Source of the DNA: Pyrinomonadaceae bacterium
Lineage (GTDB): Bacteria; Acidobacteriota; Blastocatellia; Pyrinomonadales; Pyrinomonadaceae
Assembly: GCA_013812565.1 (NCBI GenBank)
Contig: JACCTF010000416.1
Coordinates: 1-7,029 of the forward strand
Direction: 5' to 3'
DNA: 7,029 nt
Below are positions 1 through 6,358 of this stretch, one piece after another; the stretch's first letter is position 1, and every line of letters begins with the position of its first letter. The notes under the pieces were generated by a model that saw only the letters and a program-made list of their open reading frames with translations, was not told where the DNA came from and did not search any database. Both the position numbers and the translations under genes were made by a program.

Positions 1-1
1 G

Positions 2-181
2 AATACTAACCAGCAAGGCACTGCGCCACAGATTGATTCACCGCCCGCGACCACCACTGAGACGACGCCCGTGACTTCGCCATCTCCGCTGTCTCCGACG
101 AGAAGAAGGCCGCAAACACCAAACGCTGCTCCCGCCGCGCCCGCGCAAGCGCCATCAACATCTCCGTCGAAGTCGCCATAG
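2..181 (+). CDS. C-terminal end of an unidentified Pro/Thr/Ser/Ala-rich protein (5' end outside window)
   Basis: This frame is open from the left edge to a TAG at 179-181, giving 59 residues with no start in the window. The translation is strongly biased: many Pro, Thr, Ser and Ala, a short basic stretch (TRRRPQ), and the ending APSTSPSKSP. That composition fits a disordered tail or linker, as found at the ends of many secreted, envelope or kinase proteins, and shows no domain. The gene would run convergently towards lpxK. The function cannot be told from the tail. A second plus frame is open from about base 52 to a TAA at 208-210, but it reads as mixed residues, so I prefer the low-complexity frame. 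The identification as coding is moderate only. Confidence 0.45.
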   Translation, partial: NTNQQGTAPQIDSPPATTTETTPVTSPSPLSPTRRRPQTPNAAPAAPAQAPSTSPSKSP

Positions 182-238
182 TCAAAGGGAAAAGTTTGAA
201 GTCGTAAGACGCAGGCCTTGAACGCCGTCTAGGGCTTT

Positions 239-357
239 GGGTAGTGGCTCAATGAGGAGCGACTGGGCAGAAGGCGCGACCGTAAGAGAGGGCGCAACTT
301 GCCAACACCCTTGCTCACGCGCGGGCCTGCGGCCTCTCCCGCCACTGAACCACTACC
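239..357. repeat. Long imperfect inverted repeat in the convergent gap, overlapping the lpxK stop
   Basis: The 13-base arms GGGTAGTGGCTCA (239-251) and TGAACCACTACCC (345-357) are complementary except for one position. They enclose about 93 GC-rich bases that include a GGCCTGCGGCC palindrome. The right arm covers the lpxK stop codon (353-355). This could be a short interspersed element whose end supplied the stop, or a bidirectional termination structure, although neither side has a clear U-tract. The remaining bases, 182-238, show nothing recognisable. Confidence 0.4.
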
Positions 358-1438
358 CCTTACATCTAACTGTATCGCGCACAATACTAAGCAGTCTGTC
401 TTCATCGGCAACTTCCAAGTCAATCTCAATCACATAGCAGGGAAGCGCGAAACGGAGCGCGCCGAGTTTGACGGCATCCTTTGCCGTGGTAAGCAAACCT
501 TGCGCTTTGTTCGCCGCCGCCTCGCGCACAAGTGTGTCCACATCGCTTTGTGTGTAGCTGTGATGGTCGGGAAAAGCCCGCGTGTAATTCACCGCGTAGC
601 CGTCGCTGCGCAGATGAGCGAAGAAGGACTGTGGATTGCCGAGAGCACAGAAAGCGGCCATTGGTTTTCGCAAGATGTCTTCTACGGAAGCAGGACGGGC
701 GGCGGAACTCACAAGCGGCTGCGCGCGATGGGTGTGTACCCGCGAGGTGAATATGGTCGCTTGTCCGCCGCTCAGTTGCTTCGCTTCTGCTCGCAAAGTA
801 GCGAGTGCGTTGGGATCATTCGTTTGATCAGCACGCGTGATGATGATGCAGTCGGCGCGTGCAAGACCTTCGAGTGGTTCGCGTAGTCGCCCATCCGGCA
901 GCAATCGCCCGCCGCCCCACGGATCAGTTGCGTCCACAAGAACGATATTCAAATCGCGTGCAAGTGAAAGATGCTGGAATCCATCGTCGAGGATAAAAAC
1001 TGTACTGCCCCAATTCTCAATCGCCCAGCGAGCTGCCGCGAAGCGATTCGAATCGCTGACAACAGATGCAACGCCCTGCAGCATCTCTGCCAGAAGACGC
1101 GGTTCATCGCCGCCTTCGCGCGCATCAGCCAAGATGCGCGCGCTATCAGATACCACAACACGTGTTCGCGGAGCAGCGCGTCCGTATCCACGCGAAAGAA
1201 TGCAGACGCGGTGATGGCCGCCACTAGAGTTTTCATCTTGTGCAATGGCGCGCGCGAGCCATGCGACGAACGGAGTCTTGCCCGTGCCGCCGGCTGTGAT
1301 GTTGCCGACGCTGATGACCGGCACATCAACCTTGTGTACAGCGAGCAAGCCTCGGCGGTAGAGCGCCAAGCGCATGCGCGTTGCCGCACCATATATCCAA
1401 CTCAGAGGAGCGAGAGCGAGCGTCGAAGCCTTCATCAT
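353..1438 (-). CDS. lpxK: Tetraacyldisaccharide 4'-kinase (lipid A biosynthesis)
   Basis: LpxK transfers the gamma-phosphate of ATP to the 4' position of the tetraacyl disaccharide 1-phosphate, forming lipid IVA at the cytoplasmic face of the inner membrane. From the ATG at 1438 the protein has 361 residues, a little longer than the usual 310-350. Family signatures are clear: PLSWIYG near residues 11-17, the P-loop GNITAGGTGKTPF at 45-57 (Lys54), SRGYG at 82-86, GDEP at 110-113 and the catalytic LDDGFQH segment at 150-156. These are followed by DPWGGGRLLPDGRLREP, which binds lipid substrate in the family. The frame extends upstream to a TTG at 1492, adding 18 residues unlike any LpxK N-terminus; a second ATG lies at 1435. 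No good ribosome-binding site marks any of these starts. It lies downstream of waaA, which uses its product, separated by a repeat element. Confidence 0.96.
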   Translation of the reverse strand: MMKASTLALAPLSWIYGAATRMRLALYRRGLLAVHKVDVPVISVGNITAGGTGKTPFVAWLARAIAQDENSSGGHHRVCILSRGYGRAAPRTRVVVSDSARILADAREGGDEPRLLAEMLQGVASVVSDSNRFAAARWAIENWGSTVFILDDGFQHLSLARDLNIVLVDATDPWGGGRLLPDGRLREPLEGLARADCIIITRADQTNDPNALATLRAEAKQLSGGQATIFTSRVHTHRAQPLVSSAARPASVEDILRKPMAAFCALGNPQSFFAHLRSDGYAVNYTRAFPDHHSYTQSDVDTLVREAAANKAQGLLTTAKDAVKLGALRFALPCYVIEIDLEVADEDRLLSIVRDTVRCKG

Positions 1439-1500
1439 GCAGGGGACATCATGTAGAGCGTCATGCGGAGAATGCGTTGCTAAAGCTTTCAAGAGAATGA

Positions 1501-1569
1501 GTTTGGAGTACCGACTTTAGTCGGGTTTTCCCCACACCGCACAACCCGCCTGAAGGCAACGCTCCAAAC
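1501..1569. repeat. Compact repeat with 8-bp terminal inverted repeats and nested hairpins (REP/MITE-like)
   Basis: The element begins GTTTGGAG (1501-1508) and ends with the exact complement CTCCAAAC (1562-1569). Inside is a perfect hairpin CCGACT-TT-AGTCGG (1511-1524). A competing pairing joins CGGGTT (1522-1527) to AACCCG (1543-1548), and GCCT-GA-AGGC (1548-1557) forms a small hairpin. It fills most of the gap between waaA and lpxK. I recall similar GTTTGGAGTACCG-type sequences scattered in Acidobacteriota genomes, but only one copy lies in this window, so repetition is inferred. In RNA it could act as an attenuator or a processing site between the two genes. Confidence 0.6.
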
Positions 1570-1578
1570 TATTATCCT

Positions 1579-2970
1579 TCACATCTTTCGCTTGAACTTT
1601 ATACTTCCGCGCCCGGCAACATACGGCTGATGCGGTTCGCTGCGGCACGATAGTTCATCGAACAGCGGCGCGAGCATCTCGATGGTCCGCGCGGTTGCGC
1701 CGCGGCTTTGTTCCATCACAGCACGTGCACGTTCACCGATCAAACGTCGCTTGTCCGTATCAACCATGAGTTCTTTGAAAACGCGTGTTAGTTCCATCGA
1801 AGCTGCTGCCTCAGTTACGGCGGATAGTTGCACCAGCGCATTTCGTTCAAGAAGGGATTTGACGATGCTCGCAAAATTCGACGTGTGCGCGCCGGTGATA
1901 ACACACTTTGCCGCCGCCGCCGGTTCGAGCACGTTATGCCCGCCGACGGGCGCAATGCTGCCGCCGATGAAAACAAGCGAGGCGAGCGGGAAGACAGCTT
2001 GAAGTTCGCCGATTGTATCAACTAACACCACATCACATGCCGCGTCATGTACTGACGGCAAACTGGACCGCTGCACCCATCCGTAGCCGGAAGACTTCAG
2101 CAACGCTGCGACTTCGGCAAATCTTTCGGGATGACGCGGAGCGATCAGCAGACGGGGAAGCAGATGCAAATTGGTGTTACTAAGCTCGGCACGAAGCTGT
2201 TTGAAAGCTTGCAGCACAATGCGCTCTTCGGGAGCGTGTGTGCTGGCGGCGACGATGAGTGGATGCTCATTATCAAATCCGAATCTTTCCCTTAATTCCT
2301 TCGTGAGCGATTGTTCTTTCGTTTCTATGTTCGCATCGAATTTTATGTTGCCTGACACTTTAATGAGTTGCGGATCAAGACCAAGAGCGGCAATGCGGTC
2401 GGCGTCTCTATCACTCTGCATGACGGCTAAAGCGAGATCGTTGACGACTCGGTGGAGCAAGCGACCCAATCGCTTGTAACCACGAAACGAGCGTTCAGAG
2501 ATGCGCCCGTTGACAAGCGCAACCGGCACCCGCCTCGTTCGGCATTCGCGAAGAAAGCGCGGCCACAATTCTGTTTCCATGATAAGCACGATTGATGGAT
2601 TAACACGGTCAAGTGTGCGCCGCACCGTCCAGGCCCAATCGAACGGAAAGTAAAAAACACTCGTTGCGCTGTCGCGGAAAAAGTCGCGCGCTAACGTCTG
2701 GCCGGTCAGCGTCGTGGTCGAGACAACAAGCGCGTGTGCGGGATAGCGCTCAGCGAGTGCCCGCACCAGCGGGCGCGCCGCTTGTGTCTCACCGACTGAA
2801 ACACAATGAATCCAAATGACTGAGCGTCCGCAAGCCTCTACCTGTACGTGCTGGCCGAGGCGCTCACGAACGCTTGCCACATACTTTCCATGACGAAGCC
2901 CGTCGAGGAGAAAGCGCGGCAGTAACAGGATGACGCCGATGGTGAGCAGAACGCTGTAGAGGAGGTACAT
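1579..2970 (-). CDS. waaA: 3-deoxy-D-manno-octulosonic acid (Kdo) transferase, GT30 family
   Basis: WaaA (KdtA) adds one or more Kdo residues from CMP-Kdo to lipid IVA, joining lipid A to the LPS core; it is anchored on the inner face of the inner membrane. From the ATG at 2970 it has 463 residues (E. coli has about 425). Residues 2-17 form a hydrophobic anchor, followed by a basic stretch. The segment IHCVSVGET carries Glu61 at the family's catalytic-base position. Further signatures are VVSTTTLTGQ, YFPFDW, IVLIMETELWP, LVNGRIS, VSGNIKFD, VVAASTHAPEE and, near the C-terminus, the CMP-binding GGSIAPVGGHNVLEPA. The frame stays open to an ATG at 3033, but the extra 21 residues include repeat-encoded SLVTCHF and are not typical of WaaA, so I start at 2970. 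Mono- versus bifunctionality cannot be told from sequence. It follows efp and precedes lpxK. Confidence 0.95.
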   Translation of the reverse strand: MYLLYSVLLTIGVILLLPRFLLDGLRHGKYVASVRERLGQHVQVEACGRSVIWIHCVSVGETQAARPLVRALAERYPAHALVVSTTTLTGQTLARDFFRDSATSVFYFPFDWAWTVRRTLDRVNPSIVLIMETELWPRFLRECRTRRVPVALVNGRISERSFRGYKRLGRLLHRVVNDLALAVMQSDRDADRIAALGLDPQLIKVSGNIKFDANIETKEQSLTKELRERFGFDNEHPLIVAASTHAPEERIVLQAFKQLRAELSNTNLHLLPRLLIAPRHPERFAEVAALLKSSGYGWVQRSSLPSVHDAACDVVLVDTIGELQAVFPLASLVFIGGSIAPVGGHNVLEPAAAAKCVITGAHTSNFASIVKSLLERNALVQLSAVTEAAASMELTRVFKELMVDTDKRRLIGERARAVMEQSRGATARTIEMLAPLFDELSCRSEPHQPYVAGRGSIKFKRKM

Positions 2971-2973
2971 GAA

Positions 2974-3047
2974 GTGACAAGTGACAAGTGACAAGTGACG
3001 AGCAAGAATGAGTTTTATCTTGTCACTCGTCACTGTTCACTCGTCAC
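2974..3047. repeat. Heptanucleotide tandem repeats in inverted orientation (GTGACAA family)
   Basis: Four 7-base units (GTGACAA three times, then GTGACGA) run from 2974 to 3001. After an 18-base spacer come four units of the complementary family at 3020-3047: TTGTCAC, TCGTCAC, TGTTCAC and TCGTCAC. Together they form a large imperfect palindrome that nearly fills the gap between the efp stop (3050) and the waaA start (2970). Repeats of this type resemble the short tandem repeats known in cyanobacteria and some other phyla. Transcribed, the region would form a strong stem that could end or attenuate efp transcription or limit access to the waaA start. Confidence 0.75.
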
Positions 3048-3049
3048 TG

Positions 3050-3613
3050 TTATTTAACTCGTTCGAGGTAGCGGCTTTCGGTTGGATCAACACGGATGCG
3101 GTCGCCTTCATTGACGAATGGTGGCACGAGAACGGTTGCGCCGTTCTCTAAGGTCGCTGGTTTGTTGACGTTTGAGATGGTCGCCCCTTTGAGCGGCGGG
3201 TCGGTGCGCACCACTGTCAAGTCCAGTGTCTGTGGCAGATTCATGCCAATCGGTAAGCCTTCGTAAAACTCCACTTGAATCTTGAGGCCCGGGCTGAGCC
3301 ACTGCACGGCATCGCCCAAATCCTCTTCACTCAAAGCGACTTGCTCATAATTTTCGGTGTTCATAAAGTTGTGTTGCGAACCATCCGAGTAGAGATATTC
3401 CATCTCGTGCTGTTCGAGCGTCGCGCGTTCAACCGTGTCGGCTGAACGAAAGCGATGTTCGAAGGATGCGCCGGTGCGAAAGTTGCGAAGCTTGGTTTGC
3501 ACCATTGCACGGAGATTACCCGGAGTGTGATGACGAAATTCAAGGACTTTGCACAGCTCACCATTAAAGAGGATTACCATGCCGCGTCGAAGCTGAGTAG
3601 CCGGAATTGCCAT
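3050..3613 (-). CDS. efp: Translation elongation factor P with an Asn-bearing tip loop
   Basis: EF-P binds between the ribosomal P and E sites and restores peptide-bond formation at consecutive prolines. The 187-residue length is exactly typical. Domain I (about 1-65) begins [12 protein letters not shown]. The middle domain contains [20 protein letters not shown]. Domain III has TDPPLKGAT, the KPATLENGA motif and [14 protein letters not shown], and the protein ends in ESRYLERVK. The tip of domain I reads [10 protein letters not shown], so the residue normally Lys34 (E. coli) or Arg32 (Pseudomonas) is Asn33, with Arg35 two positions later. Known lysylation or rhamnosylation at that position therefore cannot occur. 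On the mRNA, GGAG lies 11 bases before the ATG, slightly long for a Shine-Dalgarno site. A promoter candidate lies at 3735-3740. The stop abuts the heptamer palindrome. Confidence 0.96.
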   Translation of the reverse strand: MAIPATQLRRGMVILFNGELCKVLEFRHHTPGNLRAMVQTKLRNFRTGASFEHRFRSADTVERATLEQHEMEYLYSDGSQHNFMNTENYEQVALSEEDLGDAVQWLSPGLKIQVEFYEGLPIGMNLPQTLDLTVVRTDPPLKGATISNVNKPATLENGATVLVPPFVNEGDRIRVDPTESRYLERVK

Positions 3614-3734
3614 AGAGGACTTATCTCCGTCGTAAATTATTTAAAGGTAGAGCCGATTCCATAGCGGAACTTTGATTATCAATTCAAAACCAAGTGGCTT
3701 TGCTTGTTGTTGAACGTTGTTCGGTCGAGTGCCG

Positions 3735-3740
3735 ATTATA
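3735..3740 (-). promoter_or_regulatory. Candidate -10 element for efp (and possibly waaA-lpxK)
   Basis: Read on the minus strand, this is a perfect TATAAT, 122 bases before the efp start. The -35 region 17 bases upstream (3758-3763, TCCCTG) matches the consensus poorly. Transcription would start near 3728, leaving a leader of about 115 bases. The leader contains a perfect 11-base palindrome TTGATTATCAA at 3672-3682. The 259-base gap 3614-3872 has no supportable gene. Confidence 0.4.
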
Positions 3741-3821
3741 CAGAAGCGGGCAAAAAACAGGGAACGCTGGAGGCGAGCGATCCTCGTCGTTTGTCCGATC
3801 TGATGAGGAGTTAAAGATTAC

Positions 3822-3875
3822 TAAGCGGTTAACAGTTGAACGGGTAGTGAGTAGTTACGGGGAACTGTTCGCTTA
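3822..3875 (-). terminator. Inverted repeat at the 3' end of the SprT-like gene, possible terminator
   Basis: On the minus strand TAAGCG-AACAGTT (3875-3863) can pair with AACTGTT-AAC-CGCTTA (3837-3822). That gives 13 base pairs with a three-base bulge and a loop of about 25 bases. The first arm starts with the stop codon itself (3873-3875). The stem is AT-rich and lacks a proper U-tract, so intrinsic termination is only possible. An mRNA 3'-end stabiliser or a decayed repeat is equally plausible. Confidence 0.3.
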
Positions 3876-4604
3876 GGCAGCGCATGCACGAGGAGCGCGG
3901 CGCTGCTGTGCAATGTAGTCAAGCCAGTCAAGCGCTTCCGTGTAGCGAGGGAAGCGTTGCTCTTCCTGACGAAAAGCTTTTGTATGGTAGTAACGCCGCC
4001 CGTTGATAATGCGCGCCGGATGCTTGATGTGAAGCATCTCGTGAAACATGATGTATTCAACAAACCATTCAGGAAGATCGCGACTATCCAGGGTTTTACT
4101 GATCACAATCGTGTCATGCACGGCGTCATGATGGCCGAGTACGCGCTGTGTGCGACGCTGCGACCAAGTAAGCGTCGGTTTAGGTAGACTATTATCAAAA
4201 TAGCGCCGGTTGATGCGTTGGAACATGCGTTCAAGATTGTAGAATTGCCCGCGCGCCGTAGTGATTACCTTGCGACCGCGTTGGCGGCGAGCGATGTCGG
4301 AGAGGCGCAGGACCCGTGACGTGCAAGCATAATCTCGGTAGGTGCGGTCATGAATTTCCGGCGTCGGTCGGCGATGTAGCCGCGATACGAGGATGAAAGC
4401 AAGCGCGCGATGCACACTGAGCGGAGCGTCGCGGAAAATATCTGAGATGCGTACATAAATACGGCCCGAGCGCAGCCGGATTGTGTGATGAAGCCCGGCG
4501 TAGGGGTAAAACGAAACGTTTATCTCGGGAATCGGGCGATTACGCGCTAGCTGACGGAAAACATCAGCAAATATGGGACGAAGCTGCGGCTGGTGCTCTG
4601 ACAT
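3873..4604 (-). CDS. SprT-like zinc metallopeptidase, apparently with a duplicated fold
   Basis: A predicted cytosolic 243-residue, very Arg- and His-rich protein with no signal peptide or membrane segment. The C-terminal half carries the gluzincin signature HEMLH (188-192) in [14 protein letters not shown], then HTKAF with a likely third zinc ligand His207 and acidic residues Glu214/Glu215. This is the arrangement seen in SprT/Wss1/YgjP-type domains, which in other organisms act in protein or DNA-protein-crosslink processing. The N-terminal half looks like an older copy: F12...N22 parallels F128...N138, and ILVSRLH (71-77) parallels MFHEMLH (186-192), with HE replaced by VS. The frame continues upstream to 4700, but the extra 32 residues are not domain-like, so I start at 4604. 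Substrate and role are unknown. It may be transcribed separately from efp, given the promoter candidate and the inverted repeat between them. Confidence 0.8.
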   Translation of the reverse strand: MSEHQPQLRPIFADVFRQLARNRPIPEINVSFYPYAGLHHTIRLRSGRIYVRISDIFRDAPLSVHRALAFILVSRLHRRPTPEIHDRTYRDYACTSRVLRLSDIARRQRGRKVITTARGQFYNLERMFQRINRRYFDNSLPKPTLTWSQRRTQRVLGHHDAVHDTIVISKTLDSRDLPEWFVEYIMFHEMLHIKHPARIINGRRYYHTKAFRQEEQRFPRYTEALDWLDYIAQQRRAPRACAA

Positions 4605-5000
4605 AGATGTAACCCTGCGCTCTACAGAAATTAAGAATGAACACGCACTGACATGTGGTTGCCGCGTTCGACCGAAAGTATTATCCGGGTTCGGCCGCAA
4701 AGATATGTTTAGTGTTGTAAGATGATAGTCATATTACGGGCGTGATAGAGGAAGCGTCAAACAGACCTTTGGCACGCTCCGCTAAGCTCTTAATCCTCTA
4801 GCAAATGGATACACAGGTAGTGCGAGCGGTATTTCGCGAGCAGCGTGGGTGGGGTGGTTAAGCTGTGACGCCACAAAGGTTTAAGCCAAATAGCTTAATA
4901 GATCGAAGCAATCCCTTGGGTGAACTGGTTGAGCGCTTATGGGTTTAGCAAGTTCCATTAAGGGGTTTATATTTGAGCGGCTTTCGGCAGAAGGATTCGT

Positions 5001-5030
5001 TTGCGCCCCTTTTCCAGAATCCGCTATACT
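5001..5030 (+). promoter_or_regulatory. Candidate sigma-70-type promoter for hrcA-grpE
   Basis: TTGCGC (5001-5006) and TATACT (5025-5030) are separated by 18 bases. The -10 matches TATAAT at five of six positions and the -35 matches TTGACA at three. Transcription would begin near 5037, giving a leader of about 120 bases before hrcA. No heat-shock sigma-32-like CTTGAA/CCCCAT pair was seen. The assignment is by pattern only. Confidence 0.4.
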
Positions 5031-5059
5031 TCGGCGGGTCATGAATTGGTAGTGCGACT

Positions 5060-5079
5060 TTTATCAGCATTTATCAGCA
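5060..5079 (+). repeat. Two tandem copies of a 10-base sequence in the hrcA leader
   Basis: TTTATCAGCA occurs twice back to back. Ten bases is about one helical turn, so a protein could contact both copies on the same DNA face. It lies about 25 bases downstream of the predicted transcription start, a position suited to a repressor or an RNA-level control. It does not resemble CIRCE. A chance duplication is also possible. Confidence 0.4.
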
Positions 5080-5156
5080 GCATGTGACAAAGTTCAACAT
5101 CAGGCGCAGGGTAGGCGAAAGATAATTTTGCCCAATTCTTTGTTTAACGAAATTCG

Positions 5157-6284
5157 ATGGCACCTCGCAACATAGATTCACAAGTTTCATCAGAGTGGAT
5201 GCCCGATGCGCGTGGGCAGGCCGTGCTGTCTGCCATTATCAAGGAGCATCTGATATCGGGTGAACCCGTCGGGTCACGCATGGTTTCGGAGCGGTGCGCG
5301 GACCGCGCCGGTAGTTGGAGTGCGGCGACAATTCGTAACGTCATGGCCGAACTGGAAGAAGCCGGATTAGTTGAGCAACCGCATACTTCTGCCGGACGCA
5401 TTCCGACCGGTGAAGGCTACCGCTTCTATGTCGATCACATGGTTGGCAATGCTCGGCTTTCGCGTATTGATATGGCGGCAATCGAACGTACGCTTGGCCC
5501 CGGGCCGCAAGAGGCGAGCGGTGCGCCAAACCAATTGATGGAGAGGATTTCACATCTTCTCTCAGAGTTATCAGAGAACGTCGGCATCGTTGTTGCCCCG
5601 CCCTTTGCCGATAATCGTTTGCAGCACGTCGAGTTTGTGCATCTCGCAGACGATCGCATACTGGTTGTCCTTGTCTTCTCACCTAACATTATCCAGAACA
5701 AAGTGATTCGCCTTGACGAGCGTTTAACGCAAGAGGAGCTTGAGCAAACTGCGCGCTATATAAACACGGAGTGGCACGGCAAGAGTTTGCTGACGATTCG
5801 CGGGGAGATCCTTCGCATGATGCGTGAGGAGAAGGCTTTGTACGACCGGTTGCTGCATAATGCGATGCTTCTTTGTGAAGGTAGTCTTGAGGGTGAAGAA
5901 TCAGGAACTGCTGATGTCTATGTTGACGGCGCATCAAACATCTTAACTAAGCCGGAGTTTGCGAACATCGAACGGTTGCATGAGCTCTTCCGCACGCTCG
6001 AAGAAAAGTCACGCCTAGTAATGATCTTGAATGAGTGCATTAAACGCGAGTTCGCTTTCGGTGATGTGCAAGTCATAATTGGCCGCGAACACATTGCGCC
6101 CTCCATGCAAAACTGTGCGTTGATCACATCATCCTATCGCATCGGAGCTGGTCTGGCGGTTGGCACACTTGGCGTCGTTGGTCCGATGCGCATCGAGTAT
6201 GCGCGCATGATGGCCGTGGTAAACTACGTCGCGCGGTTTCTTGAGCGCAGGATGTGCGAGGGAGAATCACTTCCGCCTGAATAA
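5157..6284 (+). CDS. hrcA: Heat-inducible transcription repressor HrcA
   Basis: HrcA is a dimeric winged-helix repressor that binds CIRCE operators upstream of groESL and dnaK operons and needs GroEL to stay active. The protein has 375 residues (family about 340-350). The DNA-binding part is clear: SGEPVGSR (34-41), then SAATIRNVMAELEEAGLVEQ and the HTSAGRIPTGEGYRFYVDHM segment. The central GAF-like region contains VGIVVAPPF and LQHVEFVHLADDRILVVLV. The C-terminus has LVMILNECI, the IGREH motif, SSYRIG, and GPMRIEYARMMAVVNYVARFLERR, the family's closing signature. The ATG at 5157 has no Shine-Dalgarno site. An in-frame ATG at 5199 (residue 15) gives the same distance to PVGSR as in B. subtilis HrcA and is a serious alternative start. 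grpE follows within at most 74 bases, as in a hrcA-grpE operon. Confidence 0.96.
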   Translation: MAPRNIDSQVSSEWMPDARGQAVLSAIIKEHLISGEPVGSRMVSERCADRAGSWSAATIRNVMAELEEAGLVEQPHTSAGRIPTGEGYRFYVDHMVGNARLSRIDMAAIERTLGPGPQEASGAPNQLMERISHLLSELSENVGIVVAPPFADNRLQHVEFVHLADDRILVVLVFSPNIIQNKVIRLDERLTQEELEQTARYINTEWHGKSLLTIRGEILRMMREEKALYDRLLHNAMLLCEGSLEGEESGTADVYVDGASNILTKPEFANIERLHELFRTLEEKSRLVMILNECIKREFAFGDVQVIIGREHIAPSMQNCALITSSYRIGAGLAVGTLGVVGPMRIEYARMMAVVNYVARFLERRMCEGESLPPE

Positions 6285-6358
6285 GTCGCAGCGTGATGAA
6301 ATCATCACGAGCACGCCCCGCCGCAGAAAATCAGAAACAGAAACGAGTATCAACCAGT

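Larger units (their letters stand above)
4605..5156. other. Divergent intergenic region between the SprT-like gene and hrcA
   Basis: These 552 bases hold no coding frame I can support and no tRNA or rRNA. The hrcA side carries a promoter candidate (5001-5030) and a 10-base direct repeat (5060-5079). On the other strand near 4665-4690 an AT-rich GGATAATAC could be a -10 element for the SprT-like gene, but no matching -35 is visible. A weak nested pairing joins CCCTT (4913-4917) to AAGGG (4960-4964) around GAACT (4922-4926) and AGTTC (4951-4955). I looked for the HrcA operator CIRCE (TTAGCACTC-N9-GAGTGCTAA) and did not find it. Confidence 0.6.

Noticed and set aside
299..886. 195-residue plus-strand open frame opposite lpxK
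   Set aside because: It lies antisense to clearly conserved LpxK sequence and its translation shows no domain; it is a shadow of the GC-rich coding strand.
2971..3033. N-terminal extension of waaA to an upstream ATG
   Set aside because: The 21 added residues are encoded mainly by the heptamer repeat (SLVTCHF) and precede the normal hydrophobic anchor.
3694..3876. 60-residue plus-strand open frame between efp and the SprT-like gene
   Set aside because: No recognisable composition or ribosome-binding site; it overlaps the efp promoter candidate and the inverted repeat.
4605..4700. N-terminal extension of the SprT-like protein
   Set aside because: The 32 residues are not part of the fold and the ATG at 4604 directly precedes the first predicted helix; the extension more likely covers the promoter region.
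4770..4800. TTGGCACGC resembling half of a CIRCE operator
   Set aside because: It has two mismatches in nine and no matching second half at the required spacing.
4805..4861. 18-codon open frame that could be a leader peptide
   Set aside because: No Shine-Dalgarno site, no run of regulatory codons and no attenuator-like hairpins after it.
4913..4964. Nested short stems suggesting a structured RNA
   Set aside because: Only 5-base-pair stems with large internal loops; this is expected by chance and matches no riboswitch I recognise.
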